This document shows, piece after piece, positions 35,555 to 45,992 of a stretch of 64,000 nucleotides of DNA; within the stretch, counting starts at the first letter, position 1, and each line of letters opens with the position of its first letter. The DNA comes from Liopterus haemorrhoidalis. Taxonomy: Eukaryota > Arthropoda > Insecta > Coleoptera > Dytiscidae. Location of the stretch: NCBI GenBank assembly GCA_963971575.1, contig OZ020611.1, positions 55,771,381 through 55,835,380 on the forward strand, read 5' to 3'. The translations under genes were made by a program, and so were the position numbers. The notes under the pieces are model-generated. The model saw only the letters and a list, made by a program, of their open reading frames with translations. It was not told the DNA's origin and ran no database searches.

Positions 35555-38500
35555 ATGGTAACTGAGTTTTTAAATATTAATGGGGAGTTGGTGCAATACA
35601 GTGTTGTCCCCATTACAGGAGACGGAGCCTGCCTGTTTCGGTCCCTCTCTTTTCTTATGTATGGTACTCAACTAATGGCTAGAGAGGTGCGTGAGGTAAT
35701 CGTGAGACACGTAGTGGACAACTGGGAGGAGTTCTCCATCATGTCCCACGACAACGAGGGCAACAACTACAGCAGCTCTGCTGAATATCTTGCTCACATG
35801 TCCCGACCATTTACTTATGGTGGTTTATGTGAGCTGGTGGCAGCTAGCCAACTGTTCGAATTCGTTTTCGAGGTTTACCGTAATGGCGAGCTCTATGAGA
35901 GTTTCGGTGCTGCAGGTCACCCCGTGGAGAGGCTACGCTTTACGCAGGAACTTTCTAGGGGCCATTTCGATGCGTATCTACCACTTGAACCTGAAGAAGT
36001 ATACACCACGCTTTTACGCGCTGAGCCTGATTCCGCCTCACACGTCTCACAGTCATCACCTGTTCAAAAGAAGACTCCTGCCAAACATCGTGCCAGAGTC
36101 ACAAACGCTAAAAGGAGACAACAACTTAAGGATGCTGCCAGGAAATATGCGCAGAGAAATCCTGAAGTGAACCGTGCAGCTGTAGTCAAGTACCAACAAA
36201 ATAAGCCCCAGTTGCACAGAGCAGCTGTGGCCAGGTATCAACAAGATTACCCGGAGGTGCACAAAGCAGCTGTGGCCAGGTATCAACAAGATTGCCCCGA
36301 GGTGCACAGAGCAGCTGGGGCCAGGTATCAACAAGATTACCCGGAGGTGCACAGAGCAGCTGTGGCCAGGTATCAACAAGATTACCCCGAGGTGCACAGA
36401 GCAGCTGTGGTCAAGTATCAACAAGATCACCCCGAGGTGCACAGAGCGGCTGAGTCCCGATATGAGCAAAGAAATCCTGGAAGACGAGTAGAAAGGCGAG
36501 AACTTCCATGGAAGATCAAGGCTCACTCAGGCATGGCATATGATCCTGACGTGGCTTACGAGACAGACAGCACTGTAGCTCTGGGTGCCATGAGACACAA
36601 GTGTCAGTACTGCAATGCCCTTAAGTGGAAGGAGGAAGCTCCTGGCATGTGTTGTAGCGGTGGCAAAGTGCAGCTTCCACCCTTAGAACCTCTGCCCGAG
36701 CCTCTGTACAGCCTGGTATTAGGCAGTCACCCCGAACACGTCCACTTTATGAACCGAGTTCGTAAATACAATGGATGCTTTAGCATGACGTCATTCGGGG
36801 CCCAGCAGGTTTTACAAGACGGCTTCATGCCGACTTTCAAAGTTCAGGGGCAGGTTTATCACTTGATAGGAAGTCTGCTGCCAGCACCTCAACGGGAAGC
36901 TCAATTTATGCAAATTTATTTTGTGGGGGAGGACGAAAGGGAAGTGCGCTTGAGGTGTAGTAACTTTCCTGACGTCAAACAGGGGTTGGTCAAACAACTG
37001 CAGAGGATGCTGCACTATGTCAACAAGTACGTGAAGGACCTGAAGACCGCCCTGGATAAGGTGCCTTCAACTTGCAAGAAGTTCGAAGTTGTCATCCATG
37101 CAGATAGAAAGCCCATTGACGCACATGGGGGTCGCTTCAATGCACCAACAACAAATGAGGTAGCTATGGTGATTGTTGGTCAACAATTTGAACAGCGGGA
37201 CATCGTTCTGCACAGTCACGACAACACACTGAAGCGCATCAGTGAAATTCATCGATCATACGACGCCCTGCAGTATCCTCTTTTATTCTGTAGAGGCGAA
37301 GATGGGTACTCTATTGCCCTGCCTCTGCGTGATCCCGAGACCAAGTTGCCCCTCAAAAAGACTGTTTCCGCAGCGAACTTTTATTCCTACCGCACCATGG
37401 TCAGACAAGGAGAGGTGAACCACTTGCTGTACTTCCGCTCCCTTCTCAGTCAATTTTTGGTTGATATGTACGCCAAAATAGAGACTGAGAGATTAAACTA
37501 TATTAGGAATAATCAAGCGCAGCTGAGGTCAGACAGCTACATACACCTAAAAGATGCCGTGGGAAGGCAGGATGCTGATGCTGCTCACCTAGGTCGAATG
37601 GTGGTGCTCCCATCATCCTTCACTGGAGGACCCCGCTATATGCATGAACGAACACAAGACGCCATGACATATGTCCGCCATTACGGCCGTCCGGATCTGT
37701 TTATCACTTTCACCTGTAACCCCAGGTGGAAGGATATCACAGATGCACTATTACCTGGGCAAAAGTCTCACGATCGTCACGACATAATAGCCAGGGTTTT
37801 CCATCTCAAAGTGAAGAAGATGATGTCTCTTTTGAACAAGGGCAGTCTGTTTGGGAAAGTGCGGTGTTTTATGTACTCGGTAGAATGGCAAAAACGGGGT
37901 CTGCCTCATGTCCACATCTTGCTGTGGCTAGAGCAGCGCATCTTCCCTGAAATAATTGACAAAGTCATCTGTTCCGAAATACCCGACCCTGAGCAAGACC
38001 CTCTCCTCCACAACATCGTCAAGGCCAACATGATTCATGGGCCTTGTGGCAACTTGAACCGAAATTCGCCCTGTATGAAAGGAGGCAGCTGCAGCAAGAG
38101 ATATCCCCGGTCACTTCTCAATGACACTCAGACAGGAGACGATGGATACCCGCAGTATCGCAGGAGGTCTCCAGCTGACGGTGGCTTTACTGTAGAAATC
38201 AACGGGATAGAGCTGGACAACCGCTGGGTGGTACCCTACAACCCTGTCCTGTTACGTGTTTTTGATGCCCACATCAATGTGGAATTTTGTAATTCAGTGA
38301 AGTCCATCAAGTACATTTGCAAGTACGTAAACAAGGGTAGTGACCAGGCAGCTTTTGCCCTTGAGAATGAGAAGGACGAGGTGAAATTGTACGAGAGTGG
38401 GCGATACATAAGCAGCTCGGAGGCGATGTGGAGGATCTTGGGGTTCCCCATTCATGAGAGATACCCCCCTGTAATCCACCTTGCTGTTCACCTCGAAAAT

Positions 38501-40654
38501 GGTCAGCGCGTGTACTTCACGTCCAACAACTTGGCCGAGAAGCTCAGCAACCCTCCTCAGACAACACTCTTGGCTTTCTTCGAACTATGCAAAACGGATG
38601 ATTTTGCAAAAACCCTCTTGTATTCTGAGGTCCCTGCTTTCTTTGTGTGGGAAAAAAATAAGTTCGCGAGAAGAAAGCAGGGAAAGGATATCTATGGCTG
38701 GCCAGGAGTTAAGAAGGATCACGTGCTAGGAAGAGTGTACACCATCCACCCAAACAACGCCGAGTGTTATCATCTACGCCTGCTGCTACATGAAGTTCGA
38801 GGCCCAACGTCCTTTTCAGAGCTGAAGACTGTAAATGATGTCCTTCATCCCACCTTCCAGTCTGCATGCAATGCATTAGGTTTGTTGGAAGATGACAAGC
38901 ACTGGGACACTACTTTGGAGGAAGCTGCTCTATGTGATTCTCCCTTTAAGCTGCGGGAGCTCTTTACAGTGATGCTGGTGTTCTGTCAACTCTCCGATCC
39001 TTTGAGTCTTTGGGAGAAGTACAAGGACAGTCTCTCACAGGACATCACACGGCAGGTTGAGAGGTTGTTGCAAGGGAGTGTGCAGCAGATAATGGGCGAG
39101 GTGTATAATAGGTGCCTGGTGCTGATTGAGGACGCAGTGTTAACTTTGGGAGGACAGTATTTGATACAGTACGGCCTGCCTCAACCAGCAAAGTCTGGAG
39201 TAGTCGAGTTAATGAACAGAGACTATCTGAGGGAGACCAGTTATGACACGAACGCGTTGGCTCAAATAGTGACGAATAACGAGGGTTTACTGACGAATGA
39301 GCAGCTCGCTGTCTATCGTCAGGTCCTAAGCAGCGTTGAGTCAGGTGCTGGGCAGGTCTTTTTCCTAGATGGTCCTGGTGGTACTGGGAAGACCTTCCTC
39401 ATCAATTTGCTTTTGGCGAAGGTTAGGTGTGATCGTGGTATAGCTTTGGCTGTCGCTTCCTCTGGCATCGCTGCTACGCTGCTGCAGGGAGGCAAGACGG
39501 CCCACTCTGCCTTCAAACTGCCTTTTAACCTCATTCATGCAGAAAGACCTCTCTGCAATATCTCAAAACAAAGCAACATGGCCCAAGTGCTGCGGGACTG
39601 TAAGCTCATTGTTTGGGATGAGAGCACCATGGCGCACAAGGGCGGTCTTGAAGCATTAAATATAACTCTCAAAGACATAAGGAGCAATAATAAAGTGATG
39701 GGGGGAGTCACCGTTCTGCTAGCTGGAGACTTCCGTCAGACTCTGCCAGTGGTGCCAAGGGGAACTCGAGCTGACGAGGTTAAAGCGTGCGTCAAGGCTT
39801 CATATCTATGGCCCCTCATCTGGAAACTCTCTCTCAGGAAGAACATGAGGGTTCACTTGAAAGGCGATGTATCCGCTGGGCAATTCTCAGAACTCTTACT
39901 GAAAATAGGAAACGGAGAGTATCCCGAGTCTGAAGGAAAGGTGACCATCCCTGCAGGTCTAGGGTCAGTTGTGACGAGCCTAGCGGATCTCACAACCAGG
40001 ATATATCCTGATATCGCCGAAATCAGGGAGAAATTTATGGACTGGCTATGTGAGCGTGCCATTCTGACCCCCAAGAATGACAAGGCGGCCGACATTAATG
40101 ACACTTTACTTAAATCATTCGAAGGGGTAGAAATGGAATATAGGTCTGTGGACTCAGTGGTGCGAACGGATAACGCGGTCCTCTACCCCGTGGAGTTTCT
40201 TAACACCCTCAACCCTTCTGGCTTACCAGCCCACAAGCTTTTACTCAAGGTGGGGGCTCCAGTGATGTTGCTTCGGAACCTCAACCCACCCAAACTCTGC
40301 AACGGCACCAGGCTGCAAGTGAAGGCACTCCATAGGAATGTCATCGAGGCTACAGTGTTCACCGGCTGTGCACGGGGGGAATCGGTATTCATACCACGCA
40401 TACCACTCATACCATCAGACTATTCCTTCGAGTTCAAGAGACTGCAGTTCCCCCTCAAGGTCTGCTTTGCTATGACTATCAATAAATCCCAGGGGCAGTC
40501 GCTGAAGGTAGCAGGGATTGACTTGAGGGAGGACTGCTTCTCACATGGACAATTCTACGTGGCCTGCTCCAGAGTGAGCTCACCTAGCAGCCTGGTGATC
40601 CTAGCACCTCAGGGGAGAACCACCAATGTGGTCTACAAAGAGGTCCTTAAGTAG
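35555..40654 (+). CDS. Helitron Rep/helicase with OTU domain
   Basis: One uninterrupted 1,699-codon ORF. Residues ~15-145 form an OTU cysteine-protease domain: GDGACLFRS (D23, C26) and GHFD (H137). Residues ~205-309 are seven 15-residue repeats (VHRAAVARYQQDYPE type). A CxxC...CC cluster (C350, C353, C366, C367) follows. The Helitron-like N/Rep domain holds the HUH motif PHVH (H785, H787) and two Rep tyrosines in YICKY (Y920, Y924) for nicking and strand transfer. The C-terminal third is a PIF1-family SF1 helicase: Walker A GPGGTGKT (1273-1280), Walker B VWDES (D1355, E1356), GDFRQ, then INKSQGQS and YVACSR near 1643-1673. The upstream stop-free start is the first Met. Function: rolling-circle transposition of the surrounding element. 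All catalytic residues I can check are present. Confidence 0.95.
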   Translation: MVTEFLNINGELVQYSVVPITGDGACLFRSLSFLMYGTQLMAREVREVIVRHVVDNWEEFSIMSHDNEGNNYSSSAEYLAHMSRPFTYGGLCELVAASQLFEFVFEVYRNGELYESFGAAGHPVERLRFTQELSRGHFDAYLPLEPEEVYTTLLRAEPDSASHVSQSSPVQKKTPAKHRARVTNAKRRQQLKDAARKYAQRNPEVNRAAVVKYQQNKPQLHRAAVARYQQDYPEVHKAAVARYQQDCPEVHRAAGARYQQDYPEVHRAAVARYQQDYPEVHRAAVVKYQQDHPEVHRAAESRYEQRNPGRRVERRELPWKIKAHSGMAYDPDVAYETDSTVALGAMRHKCQYCNALKWKEEAPGMCCSGGKVQLPPLEPLPEPLYSLVLGSHPEHVHFMNRVRKYNGCFSMTSFGAQQVLQDGFMPTFKVQGQVYHLIGSLLPAPQREAQFMQIYFVGEDEREVRLRCSNFPDVKQGLVKQLQRMLHYVNKYVKDLKTALDKVPSTCKKFEVVIHADRKPIDAHGGRFNAPTTNEVAMVIVGQQFEQRDIVLHSHDNTLKRISEIHRSYDALQYPLLFCRGEDGYSIALPLRDPETKLPLKKTVSAANFYSYRTMVRQGEVNHLLYFRSLLSQFLVDMYAKIETERLNYIRNNQAQLRSDSYIHLKDAVGRQDADAAHLGRMVVLPSSFTGGPRYMHERTQDAMTYVRHYGRPDLFITFTCNPRWKDITDALLPGQKSHDRHDIIARVFHLKVKKMMSLLNKGSLFGKVRCFMYSVEWQKRGLPHVHILLWLEQRIFPEIIDKVICSEIPDPEQDPLLHNIVKANMIHGPCGNLNRNSPCMKGGSCSKRYPRSLLNDTQTGDDGYPQYRRRSPADGGFTVEINGIELDNRWVVPYNPVLLRVFDAHINVEFCNSVKSIKYICKYVNKGSDQAAFALENEKDEVKLYESGRYISSSEAMWRILGFPIHERYPPVIHLAVHLENGQRVYFTSNNLAEKLSNPPQTTLLAFFELCKTDDFAKTLLYSEVPAFFVWEKNKFARRKQGKDIYGWPGVKKDHVLGRVYTIHPNNAECYHLRLLLHEVRGPTSFSELKTVNDVLHPTFQSACNALGLLEDDKHWDTTLEEAALCDSPFKLRELFTVMLVFCQLSDPLSLWEKYKDSLSQDITRQVERLLQGSVQQIMGEVYNRCLVLIEDAVLTLGGQYLIQYGLPQPAKSGVVELMNRDYLRETSYDTNALAQIVTNNEGLLTNEQLAVYRQVLSSVESGAGQVFFLDGPGGTGKTFLINLLLAKVRCDRGIALAVASSGIAATLLQGGKTAHSAFKLPFNLIHAERPLCNISKQSNMAQVLRDCKLIVWDESTMAHKGGLEALNITLKDIRSNNKVMGGVTVLLAGDFRQTLPVVPRGTRADEVKACVKASYLWPLIWKLSLRKNMRVHLKGDVSAGQFSELLLKIGNGEYPESEGKVTIPAGLGSVVTSLADLTTRIYPDIAEIREKFMDWLCERAILTPKNDKAADINDTLLKSFEGVEMEYRSVDSVVRTDNAVLYPVEFLNTLNPSGLPAHKLLLKVGAPVMLLRNLNPPKLCNGTRLQVKALHRNVIEATVFTGCARGESVFIPRIPLIPSDYSFEFKRLQFPLKVCFAMTINKSQGQSLKVAGIDLREDCFSHGQFYVACSRVSSPSSLVILAPQGRTTNVVYKEVLK

Positions 40655-40859
40655 TGACAAAAAGGTCGTCGGTATTTTTTTGTGTCTGTTTTTCTTTCTT
40701 TTGAAAGTCTTTGTTATAGTTCGAAATTCACTTCATCGTTTTTCTGCATCAACACGCTTTGCTTTATTCAAATTATATTTACTTTTTCCAACACCTCTGT
40801 GCGGAACACAAAGTTGTTTAAGATTGTTTTTAAATAACAAATATCTATAAAATTAGAAT

Positions 40860-41197
40860 TCTATATATAAAAATGTCTAAAAATAGCATCTAAAATTTCA
40901 AATTAATGACAAATGCAACTTGAACATGAACGTAGTGTAGTGTCATGTCATTCGGACCATAACTTTTAATAATTGCAGGATGTAAGCAGACATGGGGTAG
41001 TTGGGCTAAACTTAAATTGTTCATTGTTCATTAGTAAAATGTTTTTTCACGGATTCCTCAATATCTCTTAAGACAGATGAGATATCAACTAGGTTTTGTC
41101 TCCATAAGGTACCCATACACAAGTTTAAAAACAAACTGCTGATTTTACGCCAATGAGACCATCAATATACCGTAGCGAAGCACGGGTATTCAGCTAG
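40860..41197 (+). mobile_element. Helitron 3' tail or small Helitron with its own ends
   Basis: TCTATATATAAAAATGTC at 40860 resembles a 5' end (but is preceded by T), and CCGTAGCGAAGCACGG with GGTATTCAG and CTAG ends at 41197 (followed by C). If real it is a 338-bp miniature Helitron; otherwise 41010-41197 is the normal tail of the Rep-encoding element. The last ~190 bp match 41510-41700. Confidence 0.45.
41168..41197 (+). terminator. Helitron 3' hairpin and CTAG, inner copy
   Basis: CCGTAGCGAAGCACGG hairpin, spacer GGTATTCAG, CTAG at 41194-41197. Rolling-circle termination signal by analogy with known Helitrons. Confidence 0.75.
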
Positions 41198-41670
41198 CTT
41201 CAACTATCAATAAGATATAGACTTGGTTTTTGCTTATAAAGATTACCCATACAAATGCCGAAAAATGTATTTCAGGATTTTATCTTAATCAACCCCTAAA
41301 GGGGTGAATCTAAATTCGGGGTGAATTATAGAACCCTTTGTATTTCCAGCGGTTGTTGAGTTATAACATTCGATTTTGGCATATATGAGTTTTGACAGTT
41401 TTCTTTCACTCCTAAAGCGTAAATTAGTATTTTTTTCTTAAAAATAAAAAATTCGGAGAGTACATTTTTCAGTATGAAGTAAGAACCCACTAAGAAAGGA
41501 TTTTTTCAAGTTCGACCCCTATCTGGTGAAAAGGAGTAAAATGTTTTTACACGGGTTCCTCAATATCTCTTAGGACAGATGAGATATCGACTAGATTTTT
41601 TGTTACAAAGGTTACCCATACACAAGTTTAAAAACAAACTGCGGATTTTATGCCAATGAGACCATCAATA

Positions 41671-41700
41671 TACCGTAGCGAAGCACGGGTTTTCAGCTAG
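41671..41700 (+). terminator. Helitron 3' hairpin and CTAG, outer copy
   Basis: Same hairpin, spacer GGTTTTCAG, CTAG at 41697-41700 followed by T, as required for an A/T insertion site. Confidence 0.8.
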
Positions 41701-41854
41701 TATTAAATAATCTATAATACTTTACTAAAAAAAAAATAAATTCGTTTACGGCAAGTTACTTTATTAGTATCAGAAAAGCAACTGTTTGACAGAATAGTTC
41801 TAATGATGGCCACTGTCGCTACTATCGATTTTAAATACGATATCGTTTATTGAG

Positions 41855-42070
41855 AATCTGTAAGAGCAAAGATATCAGAGAACAGAGAGGCAGACAATTA
41901 GAGTAGATAGGACACGTTATGAGGATAAGGGAGAACTGAATGGTTAGGAAGATACGGGAAGGAAGATTGAATACCCGCCGACCATTGGGAAGACCTAGCA
42001 ATAGATGGAGAGATCAGGTAACGTAGCATATAACAAGTATTGGTATACACGGCACATGGCAAGACCTGGC
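41855..42070 (+). pseudogene. LINE protein C-terminal relic (RTE-like)
   Basis: The plus strand reads IGHVMRIREN, then KIREGRLNTRRPLGRPSNRW and RDQV, with stop codons interspersed. This is the GHV.R...........G.R..GRPR.RW.D tail common to RTE-type and related LINE proteins. Confidence 0.6.
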
Positions 42071-42578
42071 AGGACACATATTTATATTTATTTAATTTTC
42101 AATTAAATGAAATATTTATGTCTATCAATGTGAATGTATTCTGTAGTAAGTCATGATAGTAAGTCATTCATGATAGTAAACATACACGAATTAATAGAAA
42201 TTTGAATTAATACTTTGTTACAATTTGTCATTCTGTGATTTGCCATACTCTCGCATGTGCTGTGATTTTTATGTAATAGTTTTTGATATTTAACTGTGAT
42301 ATTTTTTTATAATTTTTCATCTGTGATATACCACATCGTGTTTTGAATATGTTTTTAATATGTTATTGAATGTAAAAATTTTAATTATTAGATTAGTTAC
42401 ACTACTTTTTAACATCAGCATGTTGATAGAACTACTTTTAATATCATACAATTGGGTAAGTCTTATTTTATATTATATTTTTGTAATGTACACTCATTAG
42501 TTCAATATTTGCATTATATTGTATTCTCTCTCTTTTTTTGTTTTTGTCCACGTAGATCAACTGAGGAAGATAATAAAG

Positions 42579-42850
42579 TTATAGAAACCGGTATTGGATA
42601 TTCAATAATTTGATGTTGCAGTTGTAGATGTTGTTGGAACAGTTAAATAATAGGTGAGTTGGATTTCCAGGTTGCCCACATACACAAAGATCCGAGTCAA
42701 TGACATTAATCCTGTAGAGATGGTTTGGTGCTGACCTGTGGTTGAATCTTAGCTGACAGATAGAAGAGATGGCTCCTTTGCTAGGGTTCATGTTATAGAA
42801 CCCGGGGTGCTTCATAATAGTAGGCTGCAACTGGTAGTAATACTGAATGT
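42579..42850 (-). pseudogene. LINE protein C-terminal fragment
   Basis: The minus strand reads LRFNHRSAPNHLYRINVIDS followed by LCVCGQPGNPTHLLFNC. The cysteine/histidine pattern C.CG...N..HLLF.C after a LR..H....HLYRI block is the conserved end of jockey/I/R1-group LINE polyproteins. It is open for 83 codons and ends at a stop at 42579. Upstream RT sequence is absent. Confidence 0.65.
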
Positions 42851-43538
42851 AATAACTGCAGTAACATTAAACAAAAGATAGCAGGGTATAAATAAACGTG
42901 TTATGTTTGGTTTGTTCTTTAAGATTTTAGGTTTTACTGTAAGTTTTACTGTAAGATGCGGCTGTAATTGACGCAGTGTTATATTTATTATTTCAAAACG
43001 CGGCTGTAAGAATTTAAGTTACTAAAAACGTAAATTCTGTTCCTTGCAATAAAAACTGAATACTAGACGTAAACAGTTGTTACCCAAATGCGATGTGTGA
43101 CTCTAGTTAACCCATTAAATTTGACAGTTACAATTTCTGAATCATAGTTGAAACTTTTTTCAATGGAACTATTATTATTGTCTAAATCTGATTATTGGAG
43201 TGAGTCTTCATATACAGATAAAGACGGCGAATATATTCTGGATATATTGTTTTGCTACTATCATTCATGTGTACAGTATCCTTTTTAAATACAATACACA
43301 CTTTCAATTATTTTCAATTTACTGCCGATTTATTTCCATTCAACTGGCTCAGAAATAGCTGTAAGATTTCGTGACGCGGCATCTTACTGCCATCAGTTGT
43401 TTTAGTAAAGCAAACAGATTCTAGTGACTTTTCAGTAAACTGCCAATTCAAACGAACAGAAAATTTTGACACAGCGGTAAACCGTAGATGCAAAGTATTG
43501 AAATGAACCGACCTATTATTTATATGCATTAAATTGTC
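42851..43538. other. No recognisable gene
   Basis: AT-rich; a 71-codon minus-strand ORF at 43314-43529 has no known motif. Confidence 0.4.
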
Positions 43539-43892
43539 TTGTATGCATTATATGCATTAACTTTGTTGTGCATATGTTGCATAAATCAAGAAAAAAAAAA
43601 ATGTGAAAAAGTGAAATTTGGGAGGCGGCAATTATTATTTGTTCTTCATTGTTACCTGAAAAACAAAAATCAGATACAATCAAGAATTTCAACTGTTTAC
43701 GAAATGATGTTCAGGAAAAAATGCTGTCGAAATACTGAAAATGTTATGTGGTTAATAAATCAAGATATTGCAAAATTTAAGAGGCTGACTGTGTTTCTCA
43801 AAAGAAAGAACGATGAATACGAATCTAAAAAATCTAAGATATTTACAATAGATGTCAATCTACTTGAAATTAGGAATGATATGACTATATAA
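43539..43892 (+). CDS. Unrecognised ORF, 117 codons
   Basis: The ORF starts with a cysteine-rich hydrophobic stretch (ALTLLCICCIN) and continues as a basic, lysine-rich protein including KFGRRQLLFVLHCYLKNKNQ and KRKNDEYESKKSKIF. I do not recognise a family. It ends just before repeat R2 copy 2. It may be a transposon fragment or chance; composition matches the AT-rich surroundings. Confidence 0.2.
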   Translation: MYALYALTLLCICCINQEKKKCEKVKFGRRQLLFVLHCYLKNKNQIQSRISTVYEMMFRKKCCRNTENVMWLINQDIAKFKRLTVFLKRKNDEYESKKSKIFTIDVNLLEIRNDMTI

Positions 43893-43904
43893 AAATTGAT
43901 GTGA

Positions 43905-44678
43905 AGTGTGAATTTTCACACATTTCAGGGTTTCGCAGATATTTATTAACTGTGTGATGATTATTTGGGATGTCAAAACGAATTTTATGTCAAAATATTT
44001 ATTTATGAATTTTAATTCGAATGCCTAATACCATTATTTAAGTTTTTAAATATGTGCAGTATTTTTTTTTATATAGCAAGGTTCATTAAGATTTTGAAAA
44101 TTGCGCCTATGGCTTCCATTGGTTGCTTAAATCATAAGCCTCGCCCTCTGATACCTTCAAATATAGAATTAAATTATAATTTCAACACTTCCCACTGGTT
44201 ATTAAATTTACGCTTTTAAAAATTAAATGCAACATTTACCAAAATATAACTAGAATTTTGACAAAATAATTTAAACAAAATAAAAATGCAAAAAAAAACT
44301 GAAAAAATAAGTTATAGTAGTTTCAACTCACTAAGCAAGAACACTACCACTGTGCAATACAGGATCACTCGTTTACTACGTTAAATAGCGGATTAAATGT
44401 ATTACATATTTTACTTAAAAACACAAAAAATGCGTATTTTCCGAAAACATAATCTGATCAAAAATTGGGCTTTCATTTGATACCCTACACAGAATTGTAA
44501 AAAAATATTTTTTTTTTCGATGAGCATATATTTGTTTATATTTTTAGGGGGATATGTTTTTTAGATGTTTTAGAATTTTTCCTTTGTGCGGGTCAAAGAG
44601 TTGTATAAGCATGCCAAATTTCAACTCTCTAGGTTTAGCCGTTTGGCTATAATTTTTACCGAACAGACAGACAGACAT

Positions 44679-44731
<53 letters not shown>

Positions 44732-44780
44732 ATGACGGTATAAGGGTTTTTTGGTCATACCTACAAAACCCTAAAAATGG
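43905..44780. repeat. Dispersed repeat R2, copy 2
   Basis: Matches 18199-19362 from GTGAAGTGTGAATTTTCACA to AAAACCCTAAAAATGG, without the ~178-bp block of copy 1, and with a longer GACA run (44664-44729). Confidence 0.7.
44664..44729. repeat. (GACA)n microsatellite
   Basis: About sixteen GACA units with one CATA variant, in repeat R2 copy 2. Confidence 0.9.
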
Positions 44781-45612
44781 AAATTAATTCAAAAGAAAAT
44801 AACTCTTCAATTAACATATCAAATTGTGTCATTATTTTTAATATAAATAAATAAACAATTGTTTAAAATTATGTTTATACTTCAAAATGACGTTTGTTAT
44901 TATTCTGTCCTGGCCGCGAAAGTGTTACCTACGCAGTTAGCAACCGTAGGCCTCGAACATTCACTTACGTTTACATGCGTGTTGCTGGGGTAATAACACT
45001 CATTTACGGAGTAGCTAGCATAAAAAAGTAATATTCTTTTTCAATATACTTAAAAAATGCAGGGTTTACATTATTTTGATGTTCAATTGTTTTTCCAAAT
45101 TGATATTTTTATTTGTAGAGTAAAATACTTCATCTTGTAAGTACTTGGTGTATATACGTTGCTATCCCTATTTTCAGACTGACTAGCCGCCACTACTAGT
45201 TAATGATGGCTTTTGGGGAGATATACATATACACAGCGCCTTGTCCTACAGCGCTACTGTAGTCCATGTTGTAATACGGCTAATTAAAACAAGAGCATAC
45301 ATGAGATCGATTCCCAGCTGATTTTTATTTATTATTATTATTACTTTTTTAATATAGTAAAAAATGCTAGCCATATCTACAATAAAACCATAACAGAAAA
45401 GGTAGCGATATATATTTTTTTAAATTTCATTTATTTTATTAGACTATACTTAATAGTCTTAATAATTTGGTTTAAAATTATGTCAAAATAAAATGTTTTG
45501 ATTTAGTTCTTGAATGGTTTTAGTACTTGAAGAATTTTCAATTGACAACTCACAATAAACTAAAAAAAATTAACAACACAAAAATTACGATATTTTCCCA
45601 ACGCAATCTGAT
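44781..45612. other. AT-rich gap
   Basis: No gene recognised. GAGATCGATTCCC near 45303 is B-box-like but without a partner A box. Confidence 0.35.
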
Positions 45613-45614
45613 TA

Positions 45615-45992
45615 CTGCCTGACAAATATTTCGTGGCCGGGCGTGGTTTATTGTGCGCACAGAGAGGGCACTATGAAAGACAGTGGCAGATATAGAGTAC
45701 AGTCAGAGAAACAAGTTCACATTGTTACATTCTATGTAATAATGTAATACAGATGTTTTCCCACTAAATATACTTTTATAACAATGTTAAATTTTTGACT
45801 ATTAATAGCACGTCCACCTAGTTTGTATTTTGTCTCCATGATTTTAAATATTTAATATATTTTGAATGTTGCACTTATGCACTTGACTGTACTAGCGTGT
45901 GTAGGAAATAATGCAATTCGCCAAAGTCATAATCCCCACTACAAATTTCACGCGTATTTTTCACGCCCGGCCACGAAATATCTGTCGGACAG
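45615..45992. mobile_element. MITE, 378 bp, TA target duplication (Tc1/mariner-like)
   Basis: Inverted termini of ~31 bp: CTGCCTGACAAATATTTCG on the left and CTGTCCGACAGATATTTCG on the right, both continuing TGGCCGGGCGTG, with three mismatches. TA flanks at 45613-45614 and 45993-45994. No ORF. The TA duplication suggests Tc1/mariner mobilisation. Confidence 0.75.

Larger units (their letters stand above)
31468..41700 (+). mobile_element. Autonomous-type Helitron region, 10.2 kb (family A)
   Basis: The 5' end TCTATATATATAAAAGGC at 31468 is preceded by A; the 3' hairpin CCGTAGCGAAGCACGG plus GGTTTTCAG and CTAG ends at 41700 and is followed by T. Inside are a tandem array (31500-34560), a leader, the Rep/helicase ORF (35555-40654) and a tail. 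A second complete 3' end lies at 41197, with further 5'-end-like sequences near 34607 and 40860. The region is thus either one Helitron inside another of the same family or a Helitron that read past its first terminator. No target duplication is expected for Helitrons. Confidence 0.75.

Noticed and set aside
35790..36526. Overlapping ORFs of 126 and 156 codons within the Helitron gene
   Set aside because: They are out-of-frame readings of the OTU and 15-residue-repeat region; the 45-bp period keeps alternative frames open.
42555..42600. CTGAGGA...GAAAC pattern like a hammerhead core
   Set aside because: Stem II would be four A/T pairs with unpaired bases on both sides, and no stem I or NUH cleavage site could be drawn.
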